Origin: Exiguobacterium antarcticum DSM 14480
GTDB lineage: Bacteria > Bacillota > Bacilli > Exiguobacteriales > Exiguobacteriaceae
Length of the DNA stretch: 64,000 nt
Reading direction: 5' to 3'
NCBI RefSeq assembly: GCF_000685865.1
Contig: NZ_JMKS01000003.1
Location: 744,001 to 808,000 of the forward strand
A program made the position numbers and the translations under genes. Shown one piece after another: positions 1 to 10,624 of the stretch. Positions within the stretch are counted from its first letter, which is position 1; each line of letters begins with the position of its first letter. The notes below the pieces were generated by a model. The model was not told the DNA's origin, searched no databases, and was given only the letters and a program-made list of their open reading frames with translations.

Positions 1-492
1 TTTAAGACGAATCGATAGCGTGTTGGCAGAGACAGAATGTTGAAGAGAAGCTTGAAGTTGCTCCAGCGCCTGCTCTTCATTGACTTGGCGAAGCGGACGA
101 CCGGTCACAGTCAGTTCACATTCTTCGAGATCCCCCGGCTCAATGATGGCATTGGCATTAAAGAGGTCCAGATGAATCGTCTCGCCGCTGAATGGGAATT
201 GTTTGACGTAGGTGACGTTTGGTCCAGATGTTTGATTAAGTGACAAATCACTTTCCTTGATCCGGTTGACGAGTCCGTCAAATGCCGACATGACTTTCGA
301 CGTCAGTGAATCGACCGTATAATGATCGACCCGGTCGTAGTGTTCCGGTTCGTCCACGTACTTGTGTTCACTGGCTGTCGACTGATGCTCGTTAATCGCT
401 TCGAGTCGTTCCAGCTTGTCAAGCGCTTCATCAATCGTCAGCTTTCCTTCTTTCACTTGTTCAAGTATCAGTTGGCGCATATCTTGCTTCAT
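1..492 (-). CDS. yvlB: YvlB-like DUF4097 protein, C-terminus outside window
   Basis: The minus-strand frame is open from an ATG at 492 to the window edge (164 codons seen). A good ribosome site (GAGGAGGGA) sits just upstream. The first ~35 residues form a short helical bundle-like segment (KQDMRQLILEQVKEGKLTID) of the kind found at the N-terminus of YvlB proteins. A charged linker follows, then the start of a beta-rich DUF4097 (putative adhesin-like) domain. In B. subtilis yvlB lies immediately downstream of uvrA, as here, which supports the name. The function of YvlB is not established; in B. subtilis it belongs to the envelope-stress-linked yvlABCD group. The stop codon is not in this window, so nothing can be said about the end of the protein. 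Confidence 0.75.
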   Translation of the reverse strand, partial: MKQDMRQLILEQVKEGKLTIDEALDKLERLEAINEHQSTASEHKYVDEPEHYDRVDHYTVDSLTSKVMSAFDGLVNRIKESDLSLNQTSGPNVTYVKQFPFSGETIHLDLFNANAIIEPGDLEECELTVTGRPLRQVNEEQALEQLQASLQHSVSANTLSIRLK

Positions 493-599
493 CAATATTC
501 CCTCCTCTGATCTGACACACGGTAATCGGTCCTGCATACTTATTACTTTCGTTCTACTTCCTTTACTTCCCTTTTTACGATTCTTGAATCAAAAAAGTT

Positions 600-3464
600 T
601 CACGATTCGATTCGTGCCGCATCTCGTTCCAAGACTGGAGCCAGGTAGTGACCCGTATACGATTCCTTGACGGCCGCGATTTCTTCCGGTGTTCCGGTCG
701 CAACAATCTTCCCGCCACCGTCGCCACCTTCCGGACCCAGATCAATCAGGTAGTCGGCCGTCTTGATGACATCGAGATTGTGTTCGATGACGAGGACGGT
801 GTCACCGTTATCCACTAGACGCTGCAAGACTTTTAATAAGCGGGCGATATCGTGGACGTGTAATCCGGTTGTCGGTTCATCGAGAATATAAATCGTTTTC
901 CCGGTCGATCGTTTGTGAAGCTCAGACGCCAGTTTGACCCGTTGTGCTTCCCCGCCGGATAGTTCCGTCGCCGGTTGGCCAAGGCGCATATACGTCAGTC
1001 CGACATCGGCGATCGTCTGGAGCTTGCGGCTGATTTTCGGAATCTTCTCAAAGAATTCCAATGCATCTTCGACCGTCATTCCCAGGACGTCGGCAATCGT
1101 CTTCCCTTTGTACTTCACTTCGAGTGTCTCACGGTTGTACCGTTTGCCATGGCAAATCTCACACGGAACGTAAACATCGGGTAAGAAATGCATCTCGATT
1201 TTGATGATTCCGTCGCCACGGCACGCTTCACAACGGCCACCTTTGATGTTGAAGCTGAAACGCCCTTTTTTGTAACCGCGGAGCTTCGCTTCGTTCGTCG
1301 ACGCGAACACGTCACGAATGTCATCAAAGACGCCGGTATACGTCGCCGGGTTCGAACGTGGGGTCCGACCAATCGGCGACTGGTCGATGTCGATGACTTT
1401 ATCGATTTGATCCAGCCCGGAAATCCCTTTATGGGCACCTGGTTTTTCTTTCGCCCGGTTCATTTCATGGGCGATCGTTTTATAAAGGATCTCATTGATC
1501 AACGTCGATTTCCCAGATCCCGATACACCCGTGACGGCGACGAACAAACCAAGCGGAATGTCGACATCCACATTTTTCAGGTTGTTTTCCGACGCTTTAT
1601 GAATCTGTAGTGCCCGACCATCCGGTTGTTTCCGTTCTGACGGAACAGGAATGAATTTTTTCCCCGACAAGTATTGACCTGTCAAGGAGTTGGGATCTTT
1701 CATCAATTCTTCCGGACGTCCGGCTGCCGTCACGAAGCCACCGTGGTCCCCTGCACCCGGTCCGATATCGATCAGGTAGTCGGCCGCCATCATCGTATCC
1801 TCATCGTGTTCGACGACAATCAACGTGTTTCCGAGGTCACGCATCGTCTTCAGCGTATTGATCAGCCGGTCATTGTCGCGTTGGTGTAAACCGATTGATG
1901 GCTCATCCAAGACGTACAGGACCCCTGTCAGACGGGAACCGATTTGTGTCGCCAGACGAATCCGTTGTGCTTCGCCGCCAGACAACGTCCCGGCAGCGCG
2001 TGAAATCGTCAAGTAATCCAACCCGACGTTTTCGAGGAACGAGGACCGTTCATGAATCTCACGGACGATCATCTTCGAAATCGTCTGATCCTTTTCAGAC
2101 AACTTCGCCGGTAATTCTTCGAACCAGACGACCGCTTGTTTGACGGACATCTTCGTCACGTCTCCGATATGGATACCGGACACCTTGACGGCAAGTGACT
2201 CACGTTTCAGACGGTGCCCTTTACACGTCGGACATGCCTTTTTCGCCATGTAACCTTCCATCTGTTCCCGGATATAATCCGAGGATGTCTCTTTGAACCG
2301 GCGTTGCAGATTGTTTAAGACCCCTTCAAAGAACAATGACGTATTGCGGACCATCCCGAAGTCATTTTCATAACGGAATTGAATTTCTTCTTTAGTACTG
2401 CCGTTCAAGAGGATATCACGGTGTTCTTCCGACAACTGGTCGAACGGTGTATCCATATCGATCTTGAAGTGACTGCAGACGGCTCCGAGCAATTGCGGAT
2501 AGTATTGTGAACTGGTTGGTTCCCAGGCGACGATCGCCCCTTCGTTCAACGATTTATCAGGATGCGGAACCACAAGATCAACGTCGACCTCAAGTTTTGT
2601 CCCGAGTCCGTCACAGGACGCACAGGCACCAAACGGTGAGTTGAAGGAAAACATCCGCGGTTCGAGTTCCCCGATCGAGAAACCGCAAATCGGGCAGGCG
2701 TGATGCTCACTGAATAACAATTCGTTGCCATCCATCGTATCGACGATGACCCGTCCATCAGCGAGACGTAACGCCGTTTCGAGTGAATCGGCAAGGCGCG
2801 CTTCGACGTCCGGTCGAACGACGACCCGGTCGACGACAACTTCGATCGAGTGTTTTTTATTTTTTTCGAGTTCAATCTCGTCCGTCAAGTCAATGGTCTC
2901 GCCGTCGACCCGTACACGGACGAACCCTTCTTTTTTTAAGTCTTCGAACACTTTGACGTGGGCACCCTTCCGACCCGAAATGATCGGTGCAAGAATTTGG
3001 AGACGACTCCGCTCCGGCAGTTCCATCACTTGGTCGACCATTTGACTGATCGTCTGGCTCGAAATCTCGATACCGTGATTCGGACAGATCGGTTTGCCGA
3101 TCCGGGCGTACAGCAGACGCAGATAATCATAAATCTCCGTCACTGTTCCGACCGTCGAGCGTGGATTCTTACTCGTCGTCTTTTGGTCGATCGAAATCGC
3201 CGGGCTTAACCCTTCGATCGCATCGACATCCGGTTTATCCATCTGTCCGAGAAATTGACGGGCGTAAGCGGATAGACTTTCGACATATCGCCGCTGTCCT
3301 TCTGCATAAATCGTATCAAACGCGAGTGACGATTTCCCGGAACCGGATAAACCCGTCAGGACGACGAGCTGATCACGCGGGATTTCGACATCGATGTTTT
3401 GTAAGTTATTGACGCGAGCGCCCTTGATAATGATTTTGTTCTTTTTTTCTGCCACCTTAGGCAC
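600..3464 (-). CDS. uvrA: UvrABC excinuclease subunit A
   Basis: DNA-damage recognition ATPase of nucleotide excision repair; it loads UvrB at lesions. The 954-residue length is usual. Visible features are the first Walker A GLSGSGKS at residues 38-45, an ABC signature [10 protein letters not shown], a zinc-finger CPICG...CASC, a second Walker [10 protein letters not shown] at about residue 645, a second zinc motif CEAC...CEIC, and a second signature [10 protein letters not shown]. The start overlaps the uvrB stop by 8 bases, so the two are co-translated in a uvrB-uvrA operon as in B. subtilis. No separate promoter is apparent. Transcription probably starts upstream of uvrB, where a LexA-type box is present. 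No clear terminator is seen between uvrA and yvlB. Confidence 0.98.
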   Translation of the reverse strand: MPKVAEKKNKIIIKGARVNNLQNIDVEIPRDQLVVLTGLSGSGKSSLAFDTIYAEGQRRYVESLSAYARQFLGQMDKPDVDAIEGLSPAISIDQKTTSKNPRSTVGTVTEIYDYLRLLYARIGKPICPNHGIEISSQTISQMVDQVMELPERSRLQILAPIISGRKGAHVKVFEDLKKEGFVRVRVDGETIDLTDEIELEKNKKHSIEVVVDRVVVRPDVEARLADSLETALRLADGRVIVDTMDGNELLFSEHHACPICGFSIGELEPRMFSFNSPFGACASCDGLGTKLEVDVDLVVPHPDKSLNEGAIVAWEPTSSQYYPQLLGAVCSHFKIDMDTPFDQLSEEHRDILLNGSTKEEIQFRYENDFGMVRNTSLFFEGVLNNLQRRFKETSSDYIREQMEGYMAKKACPTCKGHRLKRESLAVKVSGIHIGDVTKMSVKQAVVWFEELPAKLSEKDQTISKMIVREIHERSSFLENVGLDYLTISRAAGTLSGGEAQRIRLATQIGSRLTGVLYVLDEPSIGLHQRDNDRLINTLKTMRDLGNTLIVVEHDEDTMMAADYLIDIGPGAGDHGGFVTAAGRPEELMKDPNSLTGQYLSGKKFIPVPSERKQPDGRALQIHKASENNLKNVDVDIPLGLFVAVTGVSGSGKSTLINEILYKTIAHEMNRAKEKPGAHKGISGLDQIDKVIDIDQSPIGRTPRSNPATYTGVFDDIRDVFASTNEAKLRGYKKGRFSFNIKGGRCEACRGDGIIKIEMHFLPDVYVPCEICHGKRYNRETLEVKYKGKTIADVLGMTVEDALEFFEKIPKISRKLQTIADVGLTYMRLGQPATELSGGEAQRVKLASELHKRSTGKTIYILDEPTTGLHVHDIARLLKVLQRLVDNGDTVLVIEHNLDVIKTADYLIDLGPEGGDGGGKIVATGTPEEIAAVKESYTGHYLAPVLERDAARIES

Positions 3465-5424
3465 CTGCTTTCAATTCTAAGATCAGATCACGCAATTCTG
3501 CTGCTCGTTCAAACTGCATATCTTTTGCTGCTTGGCGCATCTCTTGGTCCAGTTGCTCGAGCAACGTCTCGCGTTCTGGTTTTTTCAACTTATTGAATTT
3601 CTCCAGTTTTTCCATCGTGTCATCACTTTCAATCGTCGTACTGATGACACCGCGGACGTCTTTTTGAATCGTTTTTGGGGTGATGCCATGTTCTTTATTA
3701 AAGGCGAGCTGAATGTTTCGCCGCCGTTCCGTTTCACCCATCGCCCGTTGCATCGAGTCTGTGATCTTATCGGCAAATAGGATGACATGCCCTTCCGAGT
3801 TCCGTGCTGCTCGTCCGATCGTCTGAATCAGTGACCGTTCCGACCGCAGGAACCCTTCTTTATCAGCATCGAGGATCGTCACGAGCGAGACTTCCGGAAT
3901 GTCGAGTCCTTCTCGCAACAAGTTGATGCCGACGAGGACATCGTATTTCCCAAGCCGCAGGTCCCGAATGATTTCGATTCGTTCGAGCGTCTTGATTTCG
4001 GAGTGCATATAGTTGACCTTGACACCATGTTCTTTCAGATAATCCGTTAAATCCTCCGACATCTTTTTCGTCAATGTCGTCACGAGGACCCGCTCATTTT
4101 GGGCAACCCGTTCCCGAATATTATCCATCAAGTAGTCGATTTGACCCGTAATCGGATGAATTTCGATCGTCGGATCGACAAGTCCCGTCGGACGGATGAT
4201 CTGTTCGACCATCTCTTTTGTATGTTCGATTTCGTACGGTCCCGGTGTCGCCGAAATATAGATCGCTTGACTGACCTTCTCTTCAAACTCTTCAAAACGT
4301 AACGGACGGTTATCTTTTGCCGATGGCAGACGGAAACCATGTTCGACGAGCACTTGTTTCCGTGCCTGATCCCCGTTGTACATACCACGAATTTGCGGCA
4401 AGGTGACGTGTGATTCATCAGCAATCAGTAAAAAATCTTTCGGGAAATAATCAATCAACGTGTATGGTGTCGAGCCTGGTGGCATCAAGTTCAAATGACG
4501 GGAATAGTTTTCAATCCCGGAACAGTAGCCCATCTCGCGCATCATCTCAAGATCGTAGTTCGTGCGTTGTTCGAGCCGCTGGGCTTCAAGCAACATCCCG
4601 TCTTCGCGCATCTTCGCGAGTTGCGTCTCGAGTTCCGCCTCGATGTTCGTGATTGCTTTTTGGAGACGGGTATCCCCCGTCACGAAGTGGGATGCCGGGA
4701 AAATCGAGATATGTTCCCGGTCAGCAATGATTTCGCCCGTCAAGGGATCCATGTCCCGAATCCGTTCGATCTCATCACCAAAAAATTCAACCCGGACACA
4801 CTGTTCGTCACGCGATGCCGGGAAAATCTCAACGACGTCCCCGCGGACACGAAACCGCCCCCGTTGGAAATCGATATCGTTCCGTTCATATTGGATGTCG
4901 ATCAAGCGGCGTAACATTTCATTACGCCCCATCTCGTTGCCGACACGAAGCGACAAGACATGGTTGTTGTACTCTTCCGGATTACCGAGACCATAGATAC
5001 AAGACACCGACGCGACGATTAGTACGTCTTCCCGCTCAAATAGTGAGGACGTCGCCGAGTGACGGAGTTTATCGATCTCATCATTGATCGAGGAATCCTT
5101 TTCAATGAACGTATCCGTCGATGGGACGTATGCTTCCGGTTGGTAATAATCATAAAAACTGACGAAATATTCGACGGCGTTATTTGGGAAGAACTCTTTG
5201 AACTCCGAATAAAGCTGACCGGCCAGCGTCTTATTGTGCGCCAGGACCAATGTTGGTTTTTTGATCTCGTTGATGACATTCGAGACGGTGAACGTTTTCC
5301 CTGTTCCCGTCGCTCCAAGTAACGTCTGATGGCGTTCACCATTTTTGACACCTGCAATCAGTTTTTCGATTGCCGTCGGTTGGTCGCCACCGGGTTCAAA
5401 CGGTGATACTAACTCAAAATCCAT
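3457..5424 (-). CDS. uvrB: UvrABC excinuclease subunit B
   Basis: Helicase-like DNA-damage verification subunit that receives the lesion from UvrA and recruits UvrC. I chose the ATG at 5424 ([15 protein letters not shown]) because AGGGGGAAG lies 7-8 bases upstream; an in-frame ATG at 5442 would include that ribosome site inside the gene. The protein is 655 aa. Walker A GATGTGKT is at residues 38-45. The damage-probing beta-hairpin region ([16 protein letters not shown]) is near residues 92-107, followed by helicase motifs such as [14 protein letters not shown] and a C-terminal UVR motif ([14 protein letters not shown]). It is the first gene of the uvrB-uvrA unit. Confidence 0.98.
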   Translation of the reverse strand: MDFELVSPFEPGGDQPTAIEKLIAGVKNGERHQTLLGATGTGKTFTVSNVINEIKKPTLVLAHNKTLAGQLYSEFKEFFPNNAVEYFVSFYDYYQPEAYVPSTDTFIEKDSSINDEIDKLRHSATSSLFEREDVLIVASVSCIYGLGNPEEYNNHVLSLRVGNEMGRNEMLRRLIDIQYERNDIDFQRGRFRVRGDVVEIFPASRDEQCVRVEFFGDEIERIRDMDPLTGEIIADREHISIFPASHFVTGDTRLQKAITNIEAELETQLAKMREDGMLLEAQRLEQRTNYDLEMMREMGYCSGIENYSRHLNLMPPGSTPYTLIDYFPKDFLLIADESHVTLPQIRGMYNGDQARKQVLVEHGFRLPSAKDNRPLRFEEFEEKVSQAIYISATPGPYEIEHTKEMVEQIIRPTGLVDPTIEIHPITGQIDYLMDNIRERVAQNERVLVTTLTKKMSEDLTDYLKEHGVKVNYMHSEIKTLERIEIIRDLRLGKYDVLVGINLLREGLDIPEVSLVTILDADKEGFLRSERSLIQTIGRAARNSEGHVILFADKITDSMQRAMGETERRRNIQLAFNKEHGITPKTIQKDVRGVISTTIESDDTMEKLEKFNKLKKPERETLLEQLDQEMRQAAKDMQFERAAELRDLILELKAGA

Positions 5425-5477
5425 CGTATTCTTCCCCCTCATCCAGTAAAAAAATCTATTTTTATTGTATCACTTTA

Positions 5478-5491
5478 CGAACAAACATTCG
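5478..5491 (-). promoter_or_regulatory. Candidate LexA (SOS) box upstream of uvrB
   Basis: On the minus strand the 14-mer CGAATGTTTGTTCG lies 54 bases before the uvrB start. It differs at one half-site base from the Gram-positive LexA consensus CGAAC-N4-GTTCG. A TACAAT -10-like hexamer follows within about 10 bases, so a bound repressor would cover the promoter. SOS control of uvrB is established in B. subtilis; here it is inferred from the motif and its location. Confidence 0.6.
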
Positions 5492-5529
5492 ATTATGAAG
5501 TACTCTTTTTAGAAGTTACCCGTTTTTCG

Positions 5530-5563
5530 ACAAAAGAAAAAGTCCAGCTGGTCAGCTGAACTG
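5530..5563 (-). terminator. Intrinsic terminator of minJ
   Basis: The inverted repeat AGTTCAGCTG / CAGCTGGACT (one G-U pair, two-base loop) is followed on the minus strand by TTTTTCTTTTG. It lies just after the minJ stop and before the uvrB promoter. Confidence 0.8.
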
Positions 5564-5589
5564 TTTTCCTACGCAGATTCTGATCTCGC

Positions 5590-6753
5590 TCATTGAAGCG
5601 TCCTGATTTTCGCCCGTTTGTTCCCCGGTTCACTGACGAACACGATTCCGAGATCGTGATGGTCCTGTTCATAAAAGGCACGCTGGGCAAAACGGACGTC
5701 TCCGTTATGATTCATCACTTCAAGCCGGAGATACGGTTTATGTCGTTGAATCGCTTCATAAAACGTCTTCTCTGATTCGACGAACTCCCCATTGACTTTA
5801 TAAATCGCTTCCCCCGGGACAAGACCCATCTCGGACGCCGGTTTTTCCGGAAGTGTTCCGAGAATGACGACACCCCGTTTTCCGTTGAGGAACAATGGCG
5901 TCTGCGAACGGTTCCAGCGTTTCGTCCGCTGATGGAGCACGATATGCACGAGGAGCAAGACAGGTAAGCCGTACAGCCAAGCGGCTTGTCCGGTCAAGAA
6001 GGCAGCAAGCGCAAGGACGACCGCTGACAAGAAGCTGATCAGACGCCCTTGAACAAGCGGACGCATCAATTGTTCCGGCAATTGCCCCGTAAAGAGGAAA
6101 CTGAATCCGATCGGTAAGAAGACGACCACTGGAACGAACTCCGGAAACGTCCATTGCGGAATCCACTGTTCGAGGCTACTGCCCGGAACGAGGACGACAA
6201 GCGGGATCAGCCACAATTTATTGGACGCCAGCCCGCCGATGTAACGGCCCCGTTTCGACAGGACAAGTGACGGTGATAAGTTTTTCTTGCCGCGCCAGAC
6301 GAGCAACATCAGTTCGGCTGCCAGTGACAACGCAGCAAGCAGCAACCAATTCGTCACGCTGACCTCAGTCAGACCATCGATTCGGTCGTCGGCCACGAAC
6401 CAGGTCAGACCCGCCATGACCACGAGCGGCCAAAGCGGTAAATTAAACCGGACGACTCCTGTTAGTAAGATCAGGAATGTCAGCGCGGTAAACGCCATCA
6501 GAAATTCTGACGAGACCGTCAGCTTGAGACTGAGACTGATGACGGATAAGACGAGACCGACCACGAGTCCCGGGACAAGCGTTTCGAATACATCGGTCCG
6601 CTTGCTCCGGGTACGTGACCGAAACAGGTTCCGTTCGCGTTTGACACGCCGCATACTGAGTAAAAAACTGACCAGAATTGCTAACCACAAGATCGGACTA
6701 ACGAAGAGACTAATCGCTGTCCAACCGATTCCATCGAGTAATTCCACGCCCAT
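5590..6753 (-). CDS. minJ: MinJ-like polytopic membrane protein with C-terminal PDZ domain
   Basis: 387 aa. The N-terminal two-thirds holds about six to eight hydrophobic segments (for example LFVSPILWLAILVSFLL). Residues ~290-387 form a PDZ-like domain (GVVILGTLPEKPASEMGL...GEAIYKVNGEFV). In B. subtilis, MinJ (YvjD) has this architecture, bridges DivIVA and MinCD at poles and septa, and lies between ctpB and uvrB, as here. No swrA gene is found between minJ and uvrB, unlike B. subtilis. The ATG at 6753 has AGAGGTCTGA in front. Assignment rests on topology plus synteny; the sequence itself evolves fast in this family. Confidence 0.8.
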   Translation of the reverse strand: MGVELLDGIGWTAISLFVSPILWLAILVSFLLSMRRVKRERNLFRSRTRSKRTDVFETLVPGLVVGLVLSVISLSLKLTVSSEFLMAFTALTFLILLTGVVRFNLPLWPLVVMAGLTWFVADDRIDGLTEVSVTNWLLLAALSLAAELMLLVWRGKKNLSPSLVLSKRGRYIGGLASNKLWLIPLVVLVPGSSLEQWIPQWTFPEFVPVVVFLPIGFSFLFTGQLPEQLMRPLVQGRLISFLSAVVLALAAFLTGQAAWLYGLPVLLLVHIVLHQRTKRWNRSQTPLFLNGKRGVVILGTLPEKPASEMGLVPGEAIYKVNGEFVESEKTFYEAIQRHKPYLRLEVMNHNGDVRFAQRAFYEQDHHDLGIVFVSEPGNKRAKIRTLQ

Positions 6754-6772
6754 TCAGACCTCTTTCTGTGAG

Positions 6773-8194
6773 TTATTGCGCAGCGACTTCAAGCGCCTTG
6801 ATCCGTTGTACATCATTTTTTTGATCTTCGAGTTTCTTCAGCAGACGTGTTTCCATCTCAGCTGCCGTCACTGGATCGATGTTTCCTGTCGCGTCCAGCT
6901 TCGCATCCTTCTGCAAGCGCTCGACTGCCTGTTTCATCGTATCGCCGAAATATCCTTTCTGTCCTTTTGGATCAAAGCCGATTGCTTCGAGGACCAGATG
7001 GGCATTTTCGACGGACTTTCCATAATCACCGCTCGCTAACGTCTTGTCATCCGTCAAAATCTTCGTCACGTTGAAGTAATCCGGTTGTTTGACTTCGACA
7101 GTCGGTTTGACACCTTTTTTATGAATCCAGTTCCCATCCGGCGTCAGCCATTTGTTGGTCGTCAATTTCAGGTCGCTGCCGTCTTTTAAGTCATAGGCAC
7201 TCTGGACGATCCCTTTTCCGAACGACTTCGTCCCGACGACTTCTGCACCCGCGCCCTCTTTCAGACCGGCTGCGAGAATTTCAGACGCAGAGGCCGAGCC
7301 ACTATCTTCGAGGACAACGATCTTATACGGTTTCTTCTCTTCCGCTTTCCCGAATTCCTGCGTCCGTTCCCCTTTGTTGTCTTCCACTTGGAAGATCGGT
7401 GTCTCTTTTGGAATGAACGGCGCAATCATTTGCGAGACTGCCGTCAGCAAGCCACCCGGATTACCCCGGACATCAATCACAAGACCATCGATGTTTTTTT
7501 CCTCGAGTGCTGCCAGTTGTTTCTCGAATTCATCTGCTGTCGGATCCGAGAACTGGGTGACTTGCAGGACACCAATCGTCTTCCCGTCGACTTGTTCCGT
7601 CTCGGAATACACCGTCTCGATCGGAATCGTATCGCGGACGATCGTGATCTTCATCGGATCTTGTCCACCCCGTTGAATCGTCAAGACGACTTTTGTTCCT
7701 TTTTCGCCCCGGATCTTCTTGACCGCTTGATCCGTTTTTTGTCCTTTGGTCGTTTTCCCGTCGATTTCTAAGATGATGTCCCCCGGTTTGATGCCCGCCT
7801 TTTCAGCCGGTGAGCCCTTGATCGGTGAGACGATGACGATTGCTTCTCCTTTTTGTTCAAGTGTCGCCCCGATTCCTTCGAACGAAGACGACAGATTCGT
7901 ATTAAACGACGCCGTTTCCGACTCATCCATGTACACCGAGTACGGATCCTCGAGCACTTCCGTCATTCCTGTCAGTGCACCTTCCAGCAATTCCTGATCC
8001 GTCACGTCCTCCAGATAATTTTGTGAAATCATCTGCCGGACTTGATCAATCTTTTTCCAATCGCCTGTAGATTGTGATGAAGAACTTGTCGCCACTGTAT
8101 CCGTTCCACCTGTCGCTAACATCCCGACAGCACCTGCGCCAAGCCCCAAGCCAAACGTACTGACCGCTATGACGGCCGTTGTCGATTTTTTCAC
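6773..8194 (-). CDS. ctpB: Carboxy-terminal processing protease CtpB (S41 family)
   Basis: 473 aa with an uncleaved or cleaved N-terminal membrane segment (residues ~5-28), so it acts outside the membrane. A PDZ domain spans about residues 100-190 (GSPAEKAGIKPGDIILEIDG). The S41 catalytic core follows: Ser302 in GSASASEI, Lys327 in SFGKG and Gln331, with the same spacing as the Ser/Lys/Gln triad of B. subtilis CtpB. A peptidoglycan-binding-like helical segment (LEAIGFDPKGQKGYFGDTM) lies near residue 402. The start is GTG with GAGGA upstream. In B. subtilis CtpB cleaves SpoIVFA in sporulation; no sporulation genes are visible here, so the substrate is unknown. Confidence 0.95.
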   Translation of the reverse strand: MKKSTTAVIAVSTFGLGLGAGAVGMLATGGTDTVATSSSSQSTGDWKKIDQVRQMISQNYLEDVTDQELLEGALTGMTEVLEDPYSVYMDESETASFNTNLSSSFEGIGATLEQKGEAIVIVSPIKGSPAEKAGIKPGDIILEIDGKTTKGQKTDQAVKKIRGEKGTKVVLTIQRGGQDPMKITIVRDTIPIETVYSETEQVDGKTIGVLQVTQFSDPTADEFEKQLAALEEKNIDGLVIDVRGNPGGLLTAVSQMIAPFIPKETPIFQVEDNKGERTQEFGKAEEKKPYKIVVLEDSGSASASEILAAGLKEGAGAEVVGTKSFGKGIVQSAYDLKDGSDLKLTTNKWLTPDGNWIHKKGVKPTVEVKQPDYFNVTKILTDDKTLASGDYGKSVENAHLVLEAIGFDPKGQKGYFGDTMKQAVERLQKDAKLDATGNIDPVTAAEMETRLLKKLEDQKNDVQRIKALEVAAQ

Positions 8195-8240
8195 GCATGA
8201 TTCCTCGTTTCTGGTGTAAACCTGCTATTTTTTTCAGTAT

Positions 8241-8271
8241 AGCAAAAAAAGATAGGTTCCCCTATCTTTTC
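8241..8271 (-). terminator. Terminator after the ftsEX-M23 unit
   Basis: AAGATAGG / CCTATCTT hairpin followed on the minus strand by seven T residues. It separates the M23 hydrolase gene from ctpB. Confidence 0.85.
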
Positions 8272-8291
8272 GTTGGTCGCTCTCTTTAAAG

Positions 8292-9683
8292 TTACAAGAT
8301 ATACGGTGCCGGATCGACGGCATTCGGTTGTCCGACTGCCCATTCCCCACGATGGATTTCAAAATGGAGGTGGGGACCCGTGGACCAACCGGTCGAACCG
8401 AGTTTTCCGACGATTTCTCCCGGCATGACCGTTTGACCCGCCTTCACGGAGACCGCGTCCAGATGACCGTAGACGGTCGTCCAGACTTTCCCCTCAATCA
8501 GGTGCGTAATCATGACGACATTGCCGTATCCGGTCGCACTGCCGGCCCGGAGGACAATCCCCCCCGCCGCTGCTTTGATCGGCGTCCCTTTCGCATTGAC
8601 GAGATCGATGCCGGTATGCCGTTCTGACTTCCCGGTCAACGGATTGTTTCGTGGACCAAACGGGGACGAGACATACCCGGTCACAGGCAATAAAAAGGGT
8701 TTTGCGACCGTTTCCGCCGTATCGGTTGGTACCTGGTCCGTTGTCGGCTGCTTGGTCTCAGCTTCCGCCGCTGGTGCCGGACGCGAATCCGTCGGTTGTC
8801 GTTTTTTCTGCGCCGCCTCCTGCTCCGCTCGGCGTTGCTCTTCCGCAGCTGCACGGGCTGCTTCTTCCGCTGCTTGTCGAGCCGCTTCGGCACGTTCCTT
8901 CGCTTCTTGCTGTGCCCGTAATTCAGCGGCACGTAATGCCTCTAACTCTTGACTGATCAGCCGTTGTTGATCCGCTAAAATCGCTGCTTCTTCTTCTTTT
9001 GAGAACTGCTCCTGTTGCAACTGTTTGACCTGACTATTCAGTTGGACGACTAACGTCCGTTTGATGTCCGACTCCGTGATGATACGTGCCTGTAAGATCA
9101 ATAATTTCCGTTGTTCTTTTTTTAATTGACCGAGCACGAGTTCTTGCTCCGACCGTTGTTCCGTCAATTGTTTGACGTTCGTTTGGTACGTCTGCAAGAT
9201 GCCGTCATCCTGTTTGATGATTTCACTGACGGTACTGAAGCGTGAGATCAAATCCCCGAAATCCTTTGCATCGAGCAACACTTCGATGTACTTGACATCA
9301 CCGTCCCGTTGGACGGACCGCAGGCGGTCACCAATCAATTTTTCTTGAGTCCGGAGTTTGGATTCGGTCTGACTGACGGCACGGCTCACAATCGCCAGTT
9401 CCGCTTTCGCAACAGAAACAGCCGCCTGTTGATCCGCAATCTTACTCGCTAAATCATCCAGACGGCTGTTGACTTCATCGAGGCGCGCTTGTGCTTCCTT
9501 GCGCTCCTGCTTCGTCAAGACTAACTTCTCAGATGTCTGATTCTGCGATCGTTCCGTCTCTTGTAGACGGGACTCGACCTCCTGTTGTTCCTTCAACAAA
9601 TCTTCCTTGGACGTTGCGTGAACGGATACACTTGAACCAATTAATGCCAAGCTTAGGACGGCAGAACAGAATCGGACCTTCAT
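8292..9683 (-). CDS. Secreted M23 (LytM) peptidase with long coiled coil, EnvC-like
   Basis: 463 aa from the ATG at 9683, chosen because it is preceded by AGGAGAG and begins a signal peptide (KVRFCSAVLSLALIG, cleavage near VHA). Residues ~25-290 are strongly coiled coil, with an Ala/Glu/Arg-rich stretch at the end. A Thr/Pro/Gln linker leads to a LytM domain (~345-463) with the zinc ligand motifs HTGIDL and HLHFEI intact. It lies 41 bases downstream of ftsX. In E. coli, FtsEX activates EnvC; in B. subtilis it activates CwlO; a coiled-coil hydrolase in the same operon is therefore the likely FtsX partner. That partnership is inference from architecture and position. Confidence 0.9.
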   Translation of the reverse strand: MKVRFCSAVLSLALIGSSVSVHATSKEDLLKEQQEVESRLQETERSQNQTSEKLVLTKQERKEAQARLDEVNSRLDDLASKIADQQAAVSVAKAELAIVSRAVSQTESKLRTQEKLIGDRLRSVQRDGDVKYIEVLLDAKDFGDLISRFSTVSEIIKQDDGILQTYQTNVKQLTEQRSEQELVLGQLKKEQRKLLILQARIITESDIKRTLVVQLNSQVKQLQQEQFSKEEEAAILADQQRLISQELEALRAAELRAQQEAKERAEAARQAAEEAARAAAEEQRRAEQEAAQKKRQPTDSRPAPAAEAETKQPTTDQVPTDTAETVAKPFLLPVTGYVSSPFGPRNNPLTGKSERHTGIDLVNAKGTPIKAAAGGIVLRAGSATGYGNVVMITHLIEGKVWTTVYGHLDAVSVKAGQTVMPGEIVGKLGSTGWSTGPHLHFEIHRGEWAVGQPNAVDPAPYIL

Positions 9684-9724
9684 GAGAAGCATCTCTCCTC
9701 TATCTTTTATTTGATTGTGCGTAC

Positions 9725-10624
9725 TTAAATCTTCAAGAATCGACCGAGTGACGTCGTTGATCCCCAAACACCGATGAAGGCGCCTAACGCCAGCAAGATG
9801 ACGGAGACTTGGACAGACAGCTCACCTGGCGGAATCAGTGTGAAGATGGACGCGTTTAGCGAAACGAGTTGTGGTTGCAGGGCGTTATACGTCACTTCGT
9901 ACCCGAAGTAGACGACGGCAATCGGAATCAATGCCCCGAGAATACCCATCAATAATCCTTCAATGAAGAACGGTGCACGGATGAAGCCGTTTTTCGCACC
10001 AACAAGTCGCATGATCTCAATTTCGCGACGACGTGAGAAAATCGTCACCTTGATCGTATTCGAAATCAGGAACATCGCCATGAATGTCAAACCGACAATC
10101 AGGATGATTCCACCAATCCGAACCCCTTCAAGGAAGTTGAACATCTTTTCAACATAATCTTCCCCATATTCGACACTATCTATATTTTCCATTTTTTTGA
10201 CGGTAGTTGCAATAGTTTCTGTCTCATTTGGTGAAGTCGCTTTGACGATATACCGGTCGTGGAGCGGATTATCCTTTTCAACTGACTGATACGCCTGTGA
10301 CCCTTCGCCAAGCTGTTCCTTGAAGCGGTCCAGTTCATCTTCTTTTGAGCTATAACGGACAGACTTGACGCCCGGCATCTGCTCTAAGTTCTTTCCGACT
10401 GCATCGATTTTTGCTTGATCGGATTCACGTTCGACGAACACTTGGATTTCGACGTCTTTTTCGACGTTATCGGAAATCTTGTTGACGTTAAACATGACCA
10501 TCGCAAAAATTCCTACTAGTAATAAGGTCACGGTAACAGCACTGACGGAAGCAAATGTCATCCAGCCGTTTCGGACGAGACCTTTTGCCCCTTCCCGTAA
10601 ATGACGGAATCCATTAAACTTCAT
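9725..10624 (-). CDS. ftsX: Cell-division ABC transporter permease FtsX
   Basis: 299 aa from the ATG at 10624 ([16 protein letters not shown]), which has AAAGGA upstream; a longer in-frame start would run into ftsE. One transmembrane segment lies near residues 22-45. A ~120-residue extracellular domain follows, and three more segments near the C-terminus complete the four-helix FtsX topology. FtsX transmits the ATPase state of FtsE across the membrane to a peptidoglycan hydrolase. It overlaps ftsE by 11 bases, indicating translational coupling, and is followed by the M23 hydrolase gene. Confidence 0.95.
   Translation of the reverse strand: MKFNGFRHLREGAKGLVRNGWMTFASVSAVTVTLLLVGIFAMVMFNVNKISDNVEKDVEIQVFVERESDQAKIDAVGKNLEQMPGVKSVRYSSKEDELDRFKEQLGEGSQAYQSVEKDNPLHDRYIVKATSPNETETIATTVKKMENIDSVEYGEDYVEKMFNFLEGVRIGGIILIVGLTFMAMFLISNTIKVTIFSRRREIEIMRLVGAKNGFIRAPFFIEGLLMGILGALIPIAVVYFGYEVTYNALQPQLVSLNASIFTLIPPGELSVQVSVILLALGAFIGVWGSTTSLGRFLKI

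Noticed and set aside
1188-1610. 140-codon plus-strand open frame opposite uvrA, and similar frames opposite uvrB and secA (for example 4495-4996, 16060-16611)
   Set aside because: No ribosome sites, and each mirrors a highly conserved gene on the other strand; long antisense frames are expected from the codon bias here.
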